Assembly: GCA_964561785.1 (NCBI GenBank)
Contig: CAZLRF010000026.1
Location: forward strand, 1 to 64,000
Direction: 5' to 3'
DNA from: DATBSL01 sp964561785
Lineage (GTDB): Bacteria; Acidobacteriota; Vicinamibacteria; Fen-336
Length of the DNA stretch: 64,000 nt
The notes under the pieces are model-generated. The model ran no database searches and had not been told where the DNA came from. It saw only the letters and a program-made list of their open reading frames with translations. The position numbers were made by a program, and so were the translations under genes. Shown one piece after another: positions 27,774 to 35,898 of this stretch (position 1 is the first letter of the stretch; each line of letters starts with the position of its first letter).

Positions 27774-28721
27774 TCACCGGCTCGCGAAGTCGTCCGTCGC
27801 CTGCACGAGGGCGCTGAGGATCCCCGGCTCCTTGATGCTGTGGCCCGCGTCGGGGACGATCACGAGCTTCGACTGCGGCCAGCGCTTGTGCAGCGCCCAC
27901 GCGCTCGCCGCCGGGCACACCACGTCGTAGCGCCCCTGGACGATGACGCCGGGGATGTGGGCGATCCTCGGGGCGTCGTCGAGGAGCTGGGTGTCGCTGC
28001 GCAGCCAGGCCCCGTGGACGAAGTAGTGGGCCTCGATCCGGGCGAAGGCGTCCGCGAACTGGTCCCCCCCGTAGCGGGCGACGTACTCGGGGTCGACGTA
28101 GAGCTTGCTCGTCGTGCCCTCCCAGACCGACCACGCCCGGGCGGCCTCGCTGCGCACGGCGGGGTCGTCGGAGGTGAGCCGGCGGTAGTAGGCGCTCATC
28201 AGGTCGCCGCGCTCGACCTCCGGGATCGGCTTCAGGTACTCGTCCCAGGCGTCGGGGAACAGCCAGCTCGCCCCCTCCTGGTAGAACCAGAGCAGCTCCT
28301 TGCGGCGCAGGAGGAAGATGCCGCGCAGGACGAGCTCGCTCACCCGCTCCGGATGGGTCTCGGCGTACGCGAGGGCGAGGGTGCTGCCCCAGCTCCCGCC
28401 GAAGACCATCCACCTCTCGATCCCGAGCCGCTCGCGGATCCGCTCGGCGTCTCTCACGAGGTCCCAGGTCGTGTTCTCGCGCAGCTCGGCGTGGGGCGTG
28501 CTCTTGCCGCTGCCGCGCTGGTCGAAGAGGACCACGTGCCACCGGGCGGGGTCGAAGTAGCGGCGGTAGTCGGGGTCGAGCCCTCCGCCCGGCCCCCCGT
28601 GGAGGAAGAGGGCTTTCTTGCCCTTCGGGTTCCCGACCTGCTCGTAGTAGACCGTGTGGAGGTCCGAGACCTTCAGGAAGCCCTCGTCGAAGGGCTCGAT
28701 CGGCGGGTAGAGTTCGCGCAC
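27774..28721 (-). CDS. pip: Proline iminopeptidase
   Basis: A 315-residue cytoplasmic alpha/beta hydrolase that removes N-terminal proline from peptides. ALFLHGGPGGGLDPDYRRYF is the oxyanion HGGPGG motif, VLFDQRGSGKSTPH the DQRGxGxS family signature and MVFGGSWGSTLALAYAETHP the nucleophile elbow. The acid is in VIVQGRYDVVCP and the His in PDAGHSIKEPG. The start is GTG 28721 (MRELYPPIEPFDEGFL), with GGAGG 5 bases upstream; GTG 28727 overlaps that site. TACAAT at 28749-28754 on this strand is a likely -10 box. Confidence 0.92.
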   Translation of the reverse strand: MRELYPPIEPFDEGFLKVSDLHTVYYEQVGNPKGKKALFLHGGPGGGLDPDYRRYFDPARWHVVLFDQRGSGKSTPHAELRENTTWDLVRDAERIRERLGIERWMVFGGSWGSTLALAYAETHPERVSELVLRGIFLLRRKELLWFYQEGASWLFPDAWDEYLKPIPEVERGDLMSAYYRRLTSDDPAVRSEAARAWSVWEGTTSKLYVDPEYVARYGGDQFADAFARIEAHYFVHGAWLRSDTQLLDDAPRIAHIPGVIVQGRYDVVCPAASAWALHKRWPQSKLVIVPDAGHSIKEPGILSALVQATDDFASR

Positions 28722-28776
28722 GTGCACCTCCGTGGAGCGGGGACGGGCATTGTAGCCCGCGTCGCGCGGCCTGGAC

Positions 28777-28886
28777 TAGAATCCCATCGCATCGACCCGA
28801 GCCACGAACCGCAGAACCTCGGCGAGCCGCACAACCCCGTCGACTTCGTGATGGCCAACCACCTCACGAGCACCTGGGAGTTCTGA
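28777..28886 (+). promoter_or_regulatory. TAGAAT promoter box and short leader frame before the zinc-finger gene
   Basis: TAGAAT at 28777-28782 is followed 8 bases later by ATC and an open frame of 31 codons, IDPSHEPQNLGEPHNPVDF then VMANHLTSTWEF and TGA, ending one base before the next ATG. No ATG, GTG or TTG opens it. It may be a leader peptide with a rare ATC start, a relic, or plain 5' untranslated region. Confidence 0.3.
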
Positions 28887-28887
28887 G

Positions 28888-29421
28888 ATGCCGCACGTGA
28901 TCGAGCCGGCCCCGACGGGGCGCGCGAAGTGCCGGGGCTGCGGCCGGCCGATCGCGGCCGGGGAGCGGCGCTTCGGCGAGCGCACGCCGAACCCGTTCGC
29001 CGACGGCGAGACGACGCTGTGGTTCCACCCGGAGTGCGCGGCGATGAAGCGCCCGGGGCCGTTCCTCGAGGCGCTCGCCGCGCTCGCGGAGCCGCTGCCG
29101 GACGGCGAGCGGCTGCGAGCCGAGGCCGAGGCGGGGCTCGCGCATCGCCGGCTGCCTCGGATCGACGGGGCCGAGCGGGCGCCCACCGGCCGGGCGCAGT
29201 GCCGCTCGTGCCGCGAGCCGATCGAGAAGGGCGCGTGGCGCCTGCCGCTCGTCTTCTTCGAGGACGGCCGCTTCTCGCCGGGCGGGTTCGTCCACGCCCG
29301 TTGCGCGCGCGCCTACTTCGAGACCGCCGAGGTGCTCGCGCGGGTCCGTCGCTTCCGCCCTGACCTCTCCGAGAGCGACCTCGCCGCGATCCGGGCCGAG
29401 GCCGAGGGACAGGCGCCCTGA
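28888..29421 (+). CDS. Protein with two PARP-type zinc fingers
   Basis: A 177-residue protein. The two halves repeat the same layout. The first has APTGRAKC15RGC18GRPIAAGERRF ... LWFH47PEC50; the second has APTGRAQC105RSC108REPIEKGAWRL ... FVH136ARC139. CxxC followed by HxxC at this spacing is the DNA-end-binding zinc finger of PARP and related proteins. No PARP catalytic domain is attached. A leucine-rich helix joins the fingers and an acidic helix (ESDLAAIRAEAEG) ends the protein. Binding to DNA breaks is possible but unproven. Its stop nearly meets the convergent sulfatase gene. Confidence 0.75.
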   Translation: MPHVIEPAPTGRAKCRGCGRPIAAGERRFGERTPNPFADGETTLWFHPECAAMKRPGPFLEALAALAEPLPDGERLRAEAEAGLAHRRLPRIDGAERAPTGRAQCRSCREPIEKGAWRLPLVFFEDGRFSPGGFVHARCARAYFETAEVLARVRRFRPDLSESDLAAIRAEAEGQAP

Positions 29422-29428
29422 CCGCGCC

Positions 29429-31228
29429 TCAGGGGACGACGTACCCGAGGCTGCGCAGCTCCTCGCGGGTCGCGGCGTCCACCGGCTGGCGGGCGGGCCC
29501 GTTCGCCCCCGCGTGCCGGGCCCGCCACGCCTGGACGTCGGCGGTCAGGCGCTCGGCCACGTCGCGGCGCTCGCGCGCGACGTCGCGCTGCTCGGACGGG
29601 TCGGACCGCAGGTCGTAGAGCTCGAGCTCGCCGATCGGGTAGGGGCCGCCCGGCGCGTCCGGGTGGAGCCTCTCCGGGTTGTAGACGAGCCGCCACTCGG
29701 GCGTGCGCGCCCCGAACACCCGGCCGCTCGTCTCGCTGAACGCGACCCGGCGCGCGGCCTCCCGCGGCACGCGCCCCCCCTCGAGGAGCGCGTGGCCCTG
29801 GAAGAACGAGGGGACGGGGAGGCCGAGCAGCGACAGCACGGTGGGCGCGACGTCCACGAGGCTCGCCGGGTGGTCGCTCGCCTCGCCCTCCGGCAGGACG
29901 CCGGGCCACGAGAGAACGAGGGGCACGGCGAGCGACGAGGAGTACATCGAGGGCGAGTGGAAGAAGTAGGCGTTGTGCTGGTGGAGGTCCTCCCCGTGGT
30001 CGGCGGTGAAGACGACGAGCGTCGAGCGCTCGAGGCCCCGCTCGCGCAGGGCCTCGAGGAGGCGCCCCACCTGCTCGTCGGCGAAGGCCACCTCGCCGTC
30101 GTAGAGGTCGACGATGCGGGCGACGTCCTTCTCGTCGATCCGCTCCCCCCGCTCCCGCAGCGCCACGAGCTGGGTCATGGTGCCGTCGAGGCGGGACGGC
30201 CCGCCGCGGGCGAAGGCGGCGTCGTGGGGCGGGGGCGGGGCGTAGTCGGCGTGGGGGCTCAGCAGGTGCAGCCAGAGGAGGAAGCGGCGGTCGCGCACCT
30301 GGTCGAGGTGGGCGATGGCCGCGTCGGTGGCCCGCCGGTCCTGCTCGGCCTGGGTGGCCGCGCGCGCGAGGTGCACGCGCGAGAAGCCCGGGTGGCGGGC
30401 GCGCAGCATGTTCGTGACGAACGCGGAGGTGGCGAAGCCGCGGGCGCGGAGCAGCTCGGCGAGCGTCGTGATCCCCTCGCGCGGCTGCCAGCCGTTCCAG
30501 ACGACGCCGTGGGCGCTCGGGTAGAGCGAGGTGTGCAGCGACGTGATGGCCGGCCAGGTCGCGCTCTGCACGCTCTCCGCGTGCCGGAAGAGGAGGCCCC
30601 GGGCGGCGAGGCGGTCGATCGCGGGGCTCGTCGGGCGCGGGTAGCCGTAGCAGCCGAGGTGGTCGGCGCGCAGCGTGTCGACGGTGACGAGCACGACGTT
30701 CGGCCCGCTCGACGGCTGGTACACCTCGGGGATGCGCCAGCGCGCGGCCCCCGCGCCACCTCCGCCCGGGCAGCTCACGAAGAGGCGCAGCTCGGCGGCG
30801 TGCGAGGCGCGGGGAGAGACGTCCGCGCTCAGGACGTGCCACGGGCGGCCGGGGTGGACCTCGCCCTCGGCGAGGAGGACGGCGTCGCCGTGCTCCGGCG
30901 CCGACTCGACGCGGGCCCGGCACGGGACGCCTCCCGGGTCGTCGAGCTTGGTGGGGTCGAGCACGAGCTCGGTCGTGATCCGCGCGCCCGCCGGCACGTC
31001 GACCCGCCACGACAGCGTCGACGGCACGTCGGCGCGGATCGCCGACAGCTTGGTGCCGTGGCCGTCGCCGAGCATCGGCGCGGGCCCGCCCGGCGGCTCG
31101 AGGCGGATGGCGACCGCCTCCGCGCGGGCGGCGCGGGACGGCCCGGCGGCCGGCTCCCGGTGGCAGCCGGCCCCGGCGAGGGCCGCGACCGCGAGCGTGA
31201 CGACGACCGGCCATCGGCGGCGCACCAT
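29429..31228 (-). CDS. Sulfatase-fold lipoprotein with atypical active site
   Basis: A 599-residue protein. The signal ends in LAGAGCHRE, a probable lipobox, so it is membrane-anchored. After a beta-rich domain (about 40-165), the alkaline-phosphatase-like core begins NVVLVTVDTLRADHLGCYGY (metal Asp). VVFTADHGEDLHQH gives the second metal site (DHG). The catalytic loop reads SATWPAITSLHTSLYPSAHG: the CxPxR formylglycine motif of true sulfatases is absent and Thr sits at the nucleophile position. It may therefore be a phosphotransferase or phosphodiesterase. It ends RSLGYVVP, a common sulfatase-family tail. Confidence 0.82.
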   Translation of the reverse strand: MVRRRWPVVVTLAVAALAGAGCHREPAAGPSRAARAEAVAIRLEPPGGPAPMLGDGHGTKLSAIRADVPSTLSWRVDVPAGARITTELVLDPTKLDDPGGVPCRARVESAPEHGDAVLLAEGEVHPGRPWHVLSADVSPRASHAAELRLFVSCPGGGGAGAARWRIPEVYQPSSGPNVVLVTVDTLRADHLGCYGYPRPTSPAIDRLAARGLLFRHAESVQSATWPAITSLHTSLYPSAHGVVWNGWQPREGITTLAELLRARGFATSAFVTNMLRARHPGFSRVHLARAATQAEQDRRATDAAIAHLDQVRDRRFLLWLHLLSPHADYAPPPPHDAAFARGGPSRLDGTMTQLVALRERGERIDEKDVARIVDLYDGEVAFADEQVGRLLEALRERGLERSTLVVFTADHGEDLHQHNAYFFHSPSMYSSSLAVPLVLSWPGVLPEGEASDHPASLVDVAPTVLSLLGLPVPSFFQGHALLEGGRVPREAARRVAFSETSGRVFGARTPEWRLVYNPERLHPDAPGGPYPIGELELYDLRSDPSEQRDVARERRDVAERLTADVQAWRARHAGANGPARQPVDAATREELRSLGYVVP

Positions 31229-31336
31229 CGGGCATCATCCCGCGCCCCGCCCCCGCCCGCAACCGAAACAGCGCCGGCGGCTACGCTCGGCCGACCCCCT
31301 TGTCGGGCTTCGCCGGCCCGGCCACGCTCGGCGCCC

Positions 31337-32110
31337 TCAGAGCCGCGGGAGGGTCAGCCCGCCGTCCACGGCGACGACCGCCCCGGTCGAGTAGGGAGCG
31401 TCGCCCCGCGCGAGGGCTCCCACCACGCGGCCCACGTCCTCCGGCAGCCCCCATCTCCCCTGGGGGACGAGGCCCTCGCCGATCAGCCGGTCGTACTTCC
31501 CGGCCACCGGCGCCGTCATGTCCGTCCGGATGATGCCGGGCCGCACCTCGTAGACCGGGATCCCCTCCGCGGCGAGGCGGACCGCGAACAGCCGCGAGGC
31601 CATCGCGAGGCCGGCCTTGCTCACGCAGTACTCGCCTCGGTTCGTCGAGGCGACGGTCGCCGACATCGAGGTGACGTTGACGATGCAGCCGGTCCACGCC
31701 GGGTCCGCCCGCCGCTGCTCGAGCATGAAGCGCGCGAGGGCCTGGGTGAGGAAGTACGGGCCCTGCAGGTTCACCCGGAGGATCCGCTCGAAGCTCTCCT
31801 CCGTGGCCTCCAGCAGGTCGAGGCGCTCGCGGGGGGCGAGTCCGGCGTTGTTCACGAGCACGTGGAGGCGGGCGAAGCGCTCGCGGAGGGCGGACACGAG
31901 CCGGGCGCGGTCCGCGCGCTCGCCGACGTCGGCTCGCTCGTACCCGACCGCCGCGCCCGCGGCGCGCAGCTCGGCGAGGACCTCCCCGACCTCGGCCTCC
32001 CCGCGCCGGCCGCAAAGGACGAGATCGAACCCCTCCGCGGCCAGCGCCCGCGCCACGGCGAGGCCGATCCCGCGAGTGCCGCCCGTGACGAGGGCGACGC
32101 GACGGCTCAC
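31337..32110 (-). CDS. 3-ketoacyl-ACP-reductase-like SDR
   Basis: A 257-residue NAD(P)-dependent short-chain dehydrogenase. RVALVTGGTRGIGLAVA is the TGxxxGIG cofactor loop, LVNNAGLAP the NNAG strand, NVTSMSATVASTNRGEYCVSKAG the Ser-Tyr-Lys catalytic triad, and EVRPGIIRTDM the PG motif. DGGLTLPRL closes the fold. The substrate is probably a sugar or small alcohol, given that the gene is translationally coupled (GTGA) to the unsaturated glucuronyl hydrolase before it; breakdown of unsaturated uronates needs such reductases. It is the last gene of the long leftward run. Confidence 0.85.
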   Translation of the reverse strand: MSRRVALVTGGTRGIGLAVARALAAEGFDLVLCGRRGEAEVGEVLAELRAAGAAVGYERADVGERADRARLVSALRERFARLHVLVNNAGLAPRERLDLLEATEESFERILRVNLQGPYFLTQALARFMLEQRRADPAWTGCIVNVTSMSATVASTNRGEYCVSKAGLAMASRLFAVRLAAEGIPVYEVRPGIIRTDMTAPVAGKYDRLIGEGLVPQGRWGLPEDVGRVVGALARGDAPYSTGAVVAVDGGLTLPRL

Positions 32111-33504
32111 CTCGCCTCCTTCTCCGCCGGACCGAAGAACGCGTAGTACGTGGCGCCTTGGGCGAGGCGCTGGACGTGCAGGGCCAGCTCGCGCAGGTGG
32201 TAGTCGCCCCACTGGCTCGACTCCCCGCACGGCACCTTGCGCCCGGGGGGCACGTAGTCCCAGCCGTTCGGGCGGTGGTACACGGAGTGCAGGAGCAGCC
32301 CCTGGTGGCCGGGCTCCAGGCTCAGGTAGGGCGCGCCGAGCAGCGTGCGCGTGACCGTGAGCCCCGCCTGGAAGAGGAGCCGCCCGTCCTCGGCCTGCCC
32401 GCGCCTCTCGAGCAGCCGACCGAGGCGCAGCAGCCCCTGCGCCGCGATGGGCGCCGCCGAGGCGTCCACCGGCTCGTGGTCGTTGTCGGGGTCGGCCGGC
32501 CGCTCCGCGTGACCGGGCAGCCGCGCGAGGCCGGGGGCCCCCGTGTCCCAGTACGGGACCCCGTCCGTGGGCGTCGTCCGCACGTAGTGGTCGGCGACGG
32601 CCCGCGCCGCCTCGAGCATGTATCCCTCGACCTCGGCGCGCCCCCCGAGGGGCTCGAGCTCGGCGTCGGGCACCGTCTCCAGGAACTCGAGCTCCTCGGC
32701 GAACCCGAGCAGGACCCACGCCTGCCCGCGCGTCCACGTGGTGAAGGGCGAGTAGCCCTGCTGGGTCCCCGGGCAGCGGTAGGCGCCGTCCGTCACGTTG
32801 AAGATGCTCTCGTGGGCGACGCGGCCGCGCTCGTCCCACACGTCGCGCCCGCGGCCCTTGCACACCGCGAAGCGCGCGGTGGTGCGGGCGTGGAGGCACA
32901 GCCGCTCGAGGAGCGACACCACGCGGTCCCCCTCCTCGAGGAGGGCGTGGCCGAGGCGGTGGGCGAGGGCGAGCGAGCGCAGCGAGCGCATGGTGTCGGC
33001 GAACAGCGAGTGCGGCCCGTTGAACGAGTAGACGTAGCCGCCGCCGTCGCTCGTCCGGGTCCACCGGCGCGCCTGGACCGCGCCGCTCGCCTTGAGGGCG
33101 AGCTCGCACAGCTCACGCTCCTTGCCCTCGGCCGCGTAGCGGCCCTCGAGGCCGAGCCGCCGCAGCGCCCCGAAGGTGCTCACGTTGTTGAAGCCGTGGT
33201 CGTGGACCCCCATGTGCGTGACGTGGGGCGCCATGCGCGAGTAGGTGCGATCGCGTCCGAGCTCGAGGAAGGAGGCGTCGGACGTGGCGTCGAACTGCAG
33301 GATCGCCGAGCCGAACTGGAAGCCCTGGGTCCAGTCCGTCCAGCCGCGGGCCGTGTACCGCCCGCGCAGCGTGAAGACGGGCGAGCCGTCCGCGGGGTTC
33401 CAGCTCCTCTCGAGGGCGAGGATCTTCTCGGCGGAGAGGCCCCACATGCGGCCGATCGCGGGCAGCAGGTCGGCGGGGCGCAGCGACTCGTCGATGCGGA
33501 TCAT
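32107..33504 (-). CDS. GH88-type unsaturated glucuronyl hydrolase
   Basis: A 465-residue protein without signal peptide, built as an (alpha/alpha)6 barrel. GWTDWTQGFQFG, HMGVHDHGFNNVSTFG, YSPFTTWTRGQAWVLLGFAE and DNDHEPVDASAAPIAAQGLL match GH88 landmarks (the Asp pair used for hydration of the 4,5-double bond lies in the HDHGF and PVDASA regions). These enzymes release unsaturated uronic acid from lyase products. An ATGA overlap couples it to QueD upstream and a GTGA overlap to the SDR downstream. GH105 is the closest alternative family. Confidence 0.75.
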   Translation of the reverse strand: MIRIDESLRPADLLPAIGRMWGLSAEKILALERSWNPADGSPVFTLRGRYTARGWTDWTQGFQFGSAILQFDATSDASFLELGRDRTYSRMAPHVTHMGVHDHGFNNVSTFGALRRLGLEGRYAAEGKERELCELALKASGAVQARRWTRTSDGGGYVYSFNGPHSLFADTMRSLRSLALAHRLGHALLEEGDRVVSLLERLCLHARTTARFAVCKGRGRDVWDERGRVAHESIFNVTDGAYRCPGTQQGYSPFTTWTRGQAWVLLGFAEELEFLETVPDAELEPLGGRAEVEGYMLEAARAVADHYVRTTPTDGVPYWDTGAPGLARLPGHAERPADPDNDHEPVDASAAPIAAQGLLRLGRLLERRGQAEDGRLLFQAGLTVTRTLLGAPYLSLEPGHQGLLLHSVYHRPNGWDYVPPGRKVPCGESSQWGDYHLRELALHVQRLAQGATYYAFFGPAEKEAR

Positions 33505-33845
33505 CCCTTGCCCCGGCGGTCCGTCTCGGCCCACTTGGCGTGGCCTTCGAACACGCGGAGGGTGAAGGCGAACGGCAGGGTCTCGTGAAGCTCGTCGGCG
33601 AGGCGGTCGGCGATGTTCTCGACCGTCGGATAGTCCAGGAAGTCGTTCCAGTGGCGGTGGTCGTAGCGGGCGAGCACGCCGCGGATCTGCGTCTTGAGGT
33701 CGGCGAAGTCGAGGAGCATGCCCCCCTTCGTCTCGCCCTCCACCGCCACCTCGACGCGGTAGGTGTGGCCGTGCAGCCGGCCGCACTTGGGGTGATCGGG
33801 GAGGAGGTGGGCGCAGTCGATGTAGTCGGTGACGCCGAGGCGCAT
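33501..33845 (-). CDS. queD: QueD / 6-pyruvoyl-tetrahydropterin synthase family
   Basis: A 114-residue enzyme. Zinc ligands are seen in DCAHLLPDH and in KCGRLHGHTYRVEV, which also holds the catalytic Cys (CxxxHxH). LDFADLKTQIRG, YDHRHWNDF and YPTVENIADRL (PTxEN) complete the family signature, and the late Glu is in VFEGHAKWAE. It converts dihydroneopterin triphosphate to carboxy-tetrahydropterin for queuosine, or makes a related pterin. No other queuosine gene is in the window, so the exact product is open. Confidence 0.85.
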   Translation of the reverse strand: MRLGVTDYIDCAHLLPDHPKCGRLHGHTYRVEVAVEGETKGGMLLDFADLKTQIRGVLARYDHRHWNDFLDYPTVENIADRLADELHETLPFAFTLRVFEGHAKWAETDRRGKG

Positions 33846-33877
33846 GGGCGAGAGCGTACAGCGAACGGCGGGGGGGC

Positions 33878-34987
33878 TCAAACCGGCGCCCTGACGCGGT
33901 CGGCGCGCAGGGGGTCGGGCGTCGGGTCGGTGCCGGAGAGGAGCGCGTCCGCCGCCCAGCGCGCCGCGGCGAAGGCGAGCCCCGGCGCCGTCGCCCCGAA
34001 GCCGCAGGAGACGGCGAGGGTGGCCCCGCCCACGCGCCCGACGAGCGGCAGGCCGTCGAGCGTCGTCTCGCCCGCCTCGTCCGAGCGGCGGGCCCGCGGC
34101 CCCAGGTCCACCGGGACGCGCGTCGCCAGGGCCTCGAGGTCGGCGGGCTGCGCGTCGAGCGCCGCGAAGGCCACCTCCGCCGGGCCCGCCTGCCAGGCGA
34201 AGCGGCCGTCGGCCGTGCGCGCGGCGGCGGGCAGCCGGGCCCCCTCGAGGAGCGACGCGCGCAGCCTCCCCCGCGCGGCCGGCCGCAGCGCGGGACCGAG
34301 AGCGGGAAGGAGGTGGGCCACGGGCGCGTCGCTCGCCACGAGGAGGGCCGCCGCCCGCACCGGGCCCTCCTCCGTCTCGATCCGCGCGCCCTCCGGCCCC
34401 GCCGAGACCGCGCGCACGGGTCCCGGGGAGAACGCGACCCCCGCCCCCCGCGCCCTCTCGCCGAGGGCCCCCAGGAGGAGAGCGGCGTCGACCTCGGCGT
34501 CCTCGGCCGCCCAGTACGCGCCGGCGAAGGCGGCGAGGTCGAAATGGGTCTCGAGCATGTAGTGGTCGAGGAACTCCCCCGGGAACCCGTCGTCCCGGAG
34601 CATGTCCTCGCTTCGCTCGAGCGCGGCCGCCTCCTCGCGGCTTCCGGCGAGGAGGAAGCTCCCCCTCGCCTGGTAGCCGCAGCCGCGCCGCGTCTCCTCG
34701 ACGAGGGCGCGGAGGCGGAGGTGGTTCTCGCAGCCCGCGGCCCACACGAGCTGGGCCGCGGGGCGCCCGATGGCTCGGGCCACCGCCGAGTAGGGGCGGC
34801 CCGGGCCGAGGAGGACGAGGCCGAGGCCGCGCGGCCTCTCCTCGGCCGGCGCCGACCCCAGGACGAGGACCCTCGCCCCGCGCCTCTGGATCTCGAGGGC
34901 GGCGGCGAGCGCGGGAAGGCCGGAGCCCACCACCGCGACGTCGGCCTCGAGGGGGGGGCGGCGGTGGAGGAACCCGGGCGTCTTCAC
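33878..34987 (-). CDS. FAD-dependent oxidoreductase (DAO family)
   Basis: A 369-residue flavoprotein. VAVVGSGLPALAAALEIQRR with ARVLVLGSAP gives the FAD-binding GxGxxA fold (the last Gly of GxGxxG is Ala) and the acidic end is replaced by Gly-Ser. The middle (GSFLLAGSREEAAALERSED) and the end (ETTLDGLPLVGRVGGATLAV followed by SCGFGATAPGLAFAAARWAAD) follow the D-amino-acid oxidase/glycine oxidase pattern. The substrate is not known; an amine or amino acid is expected. GTG 34987 overlaps the previous stop (GTGA). A 32-base gap separates it from queD. Confidence 0.78.
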   Translation of the reverse strand: MKTPGFLHRRPPLEADVAVVGSGLPALAAALEIQRRGARVLVLGSAPAEERPRGLGLVLLGPGRPYSAVARAIGRPAAQLVWAAGCENHLRLRALVEETRRGCGYQARGSFLLAGSREEAAALERSEDMLRDDGFPGEFLDHYMLETHFDLAAFAGAYWAAEDAEVDAALLLGALGERARGAGVAFSPGPVRAVSAGPEGARIETEEGPVRAAALLVASDAPVAHLLPALGPALRPAARGRLRASLLEGARLPAAARTADGRFAWQAGPAEVAFAALDAQPADLEALATRVPVDLGPRARRSDEAGETTLDGLPLVGRVGGATLAVSCGFGATAPGLAFAAARWAADALLSGTDPTPDPLRADRVRAPV

Positions 34988-35898
34988 GCGGCCCTGACGG
35001 CCTCCGCGAGCGCGTCGTCGAGCGGCACCAGCGGCCGGCCGAGGAGGGCGACGAGGGGGGCGGGGTCCGAGACCTCGTCGCAGAGCAGGCAGTCGAGCTC
35101 GTCCGGACCCATCCCGTGGAAGCCCTCCCCGCGCGCGCGGCGGTCGGCCTCCTCGATCGTCACCTCGCGCCAGCGCAGCGCGCCCGGCCGCCCGAGCTTC
35201 CGCGCGACGCCCGCGAGGCGCTCGACGAGGTGCGCATAGGACACCGGCTCCGGCCCCACGAGGTCGAACACCGTGGGCAAGGCCCCGCTCGGGCGCTCCA
35301 CCGCGGCGAGGACGCACGCGGCGGCGTCCCGTACGGCGATCGGCTGCATCCGGTACGAGCCGTCCCCCGGGCGCTCGATCTCGCCCCCGGCGAGGGCGCG
35401 CAGCACCATCGGCACGAAGGCGTCCCCGGGGCCGACCACGAACGACGGCCGGAAGACGACGCCCTCGAGGCCGGAGCGGAACACGGCGGTCTCGGCGGCG
35501 AGCTTCGAGAGGAAGTACGGGTTGGTCGAGCGGGGCGACATGCCGTAGCGGGCCACCCCGAGCCCGGAGAAGAAGACGACCCGGCCCACCCCGGCGTGGC
35601 GGGCCTCCTCGAGGACCCTCTCGGTGAAGCCCACGTTGACCGCCTCGTAGGTCTGCCCCCCCCGCTCCGCGCCGATCTGCGCGAGGTGGACGACGGCCGT
35701 GCAGCCGTCGAGGGCCCGCACCAGCGCCTCCGGGTCGCGCCCCACGAGCTCCACCGGCTGGCCGCCCGCCTCGCTCACCGCGCGCGCCGCGGCGGCGGAG
35801 CGCACGACGCCCGCCACCTCGAACCCCTCCCCCACCGCCTGGCGCACGACGTGCCGCCCCACGAAACCGTTCGCGCCCGTGACCGCGATGCGCTTCAC
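34984..35898 (-). CDS. NAD(P)-binding epimerase-like protein (NDUFA9/NmrA type)
   Basis: A 304-residue extended-SDR protein. RIAVTGANGFVGRHVVRQAV is the nucleotide loop, VVHLAQIGAERGG and VVFFSGLGVARYG follow the atypical pattern in which the catalytic YxxxK is shifted (NPYFLSKLAAE), and GVVFRPSFVVGPGDAFVPMV is the RPxxxxGPGD stretch. This is close to the complex I NDUFA9-like and NmrA-like proteins, which act as redox sensors or in quinone-related steps. GTGA overlaps link it to both neighbours. Confidence 0.8.
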   Translation of the reverse strand: MKRIAVTGANGFVGRHVVRQAVGEGFEVAGVVRSAAAARAVSEAGGQPVELVGRDPEALVRALDGCTAVVHLAQIGAERGGQTYEAVNVGFTERVLEEARHAGVGRVVFFSGLGVARYGMSPRSTNPYFLSKLAAETAVFRSGLEGVVFRPSFVVGPGDAFVPMVLRALAGGEIERPGDGSYRMQPIAVRDAAACVLAAVERPSGALPTVFDLVGPEPVSYAHLVERLAGVARKLGRPGALRWREVTIEEADRRARGEGFHGMGPDELDCLLCDEVSDPAPLVALLGRPLVPLDDALAEAVRAA

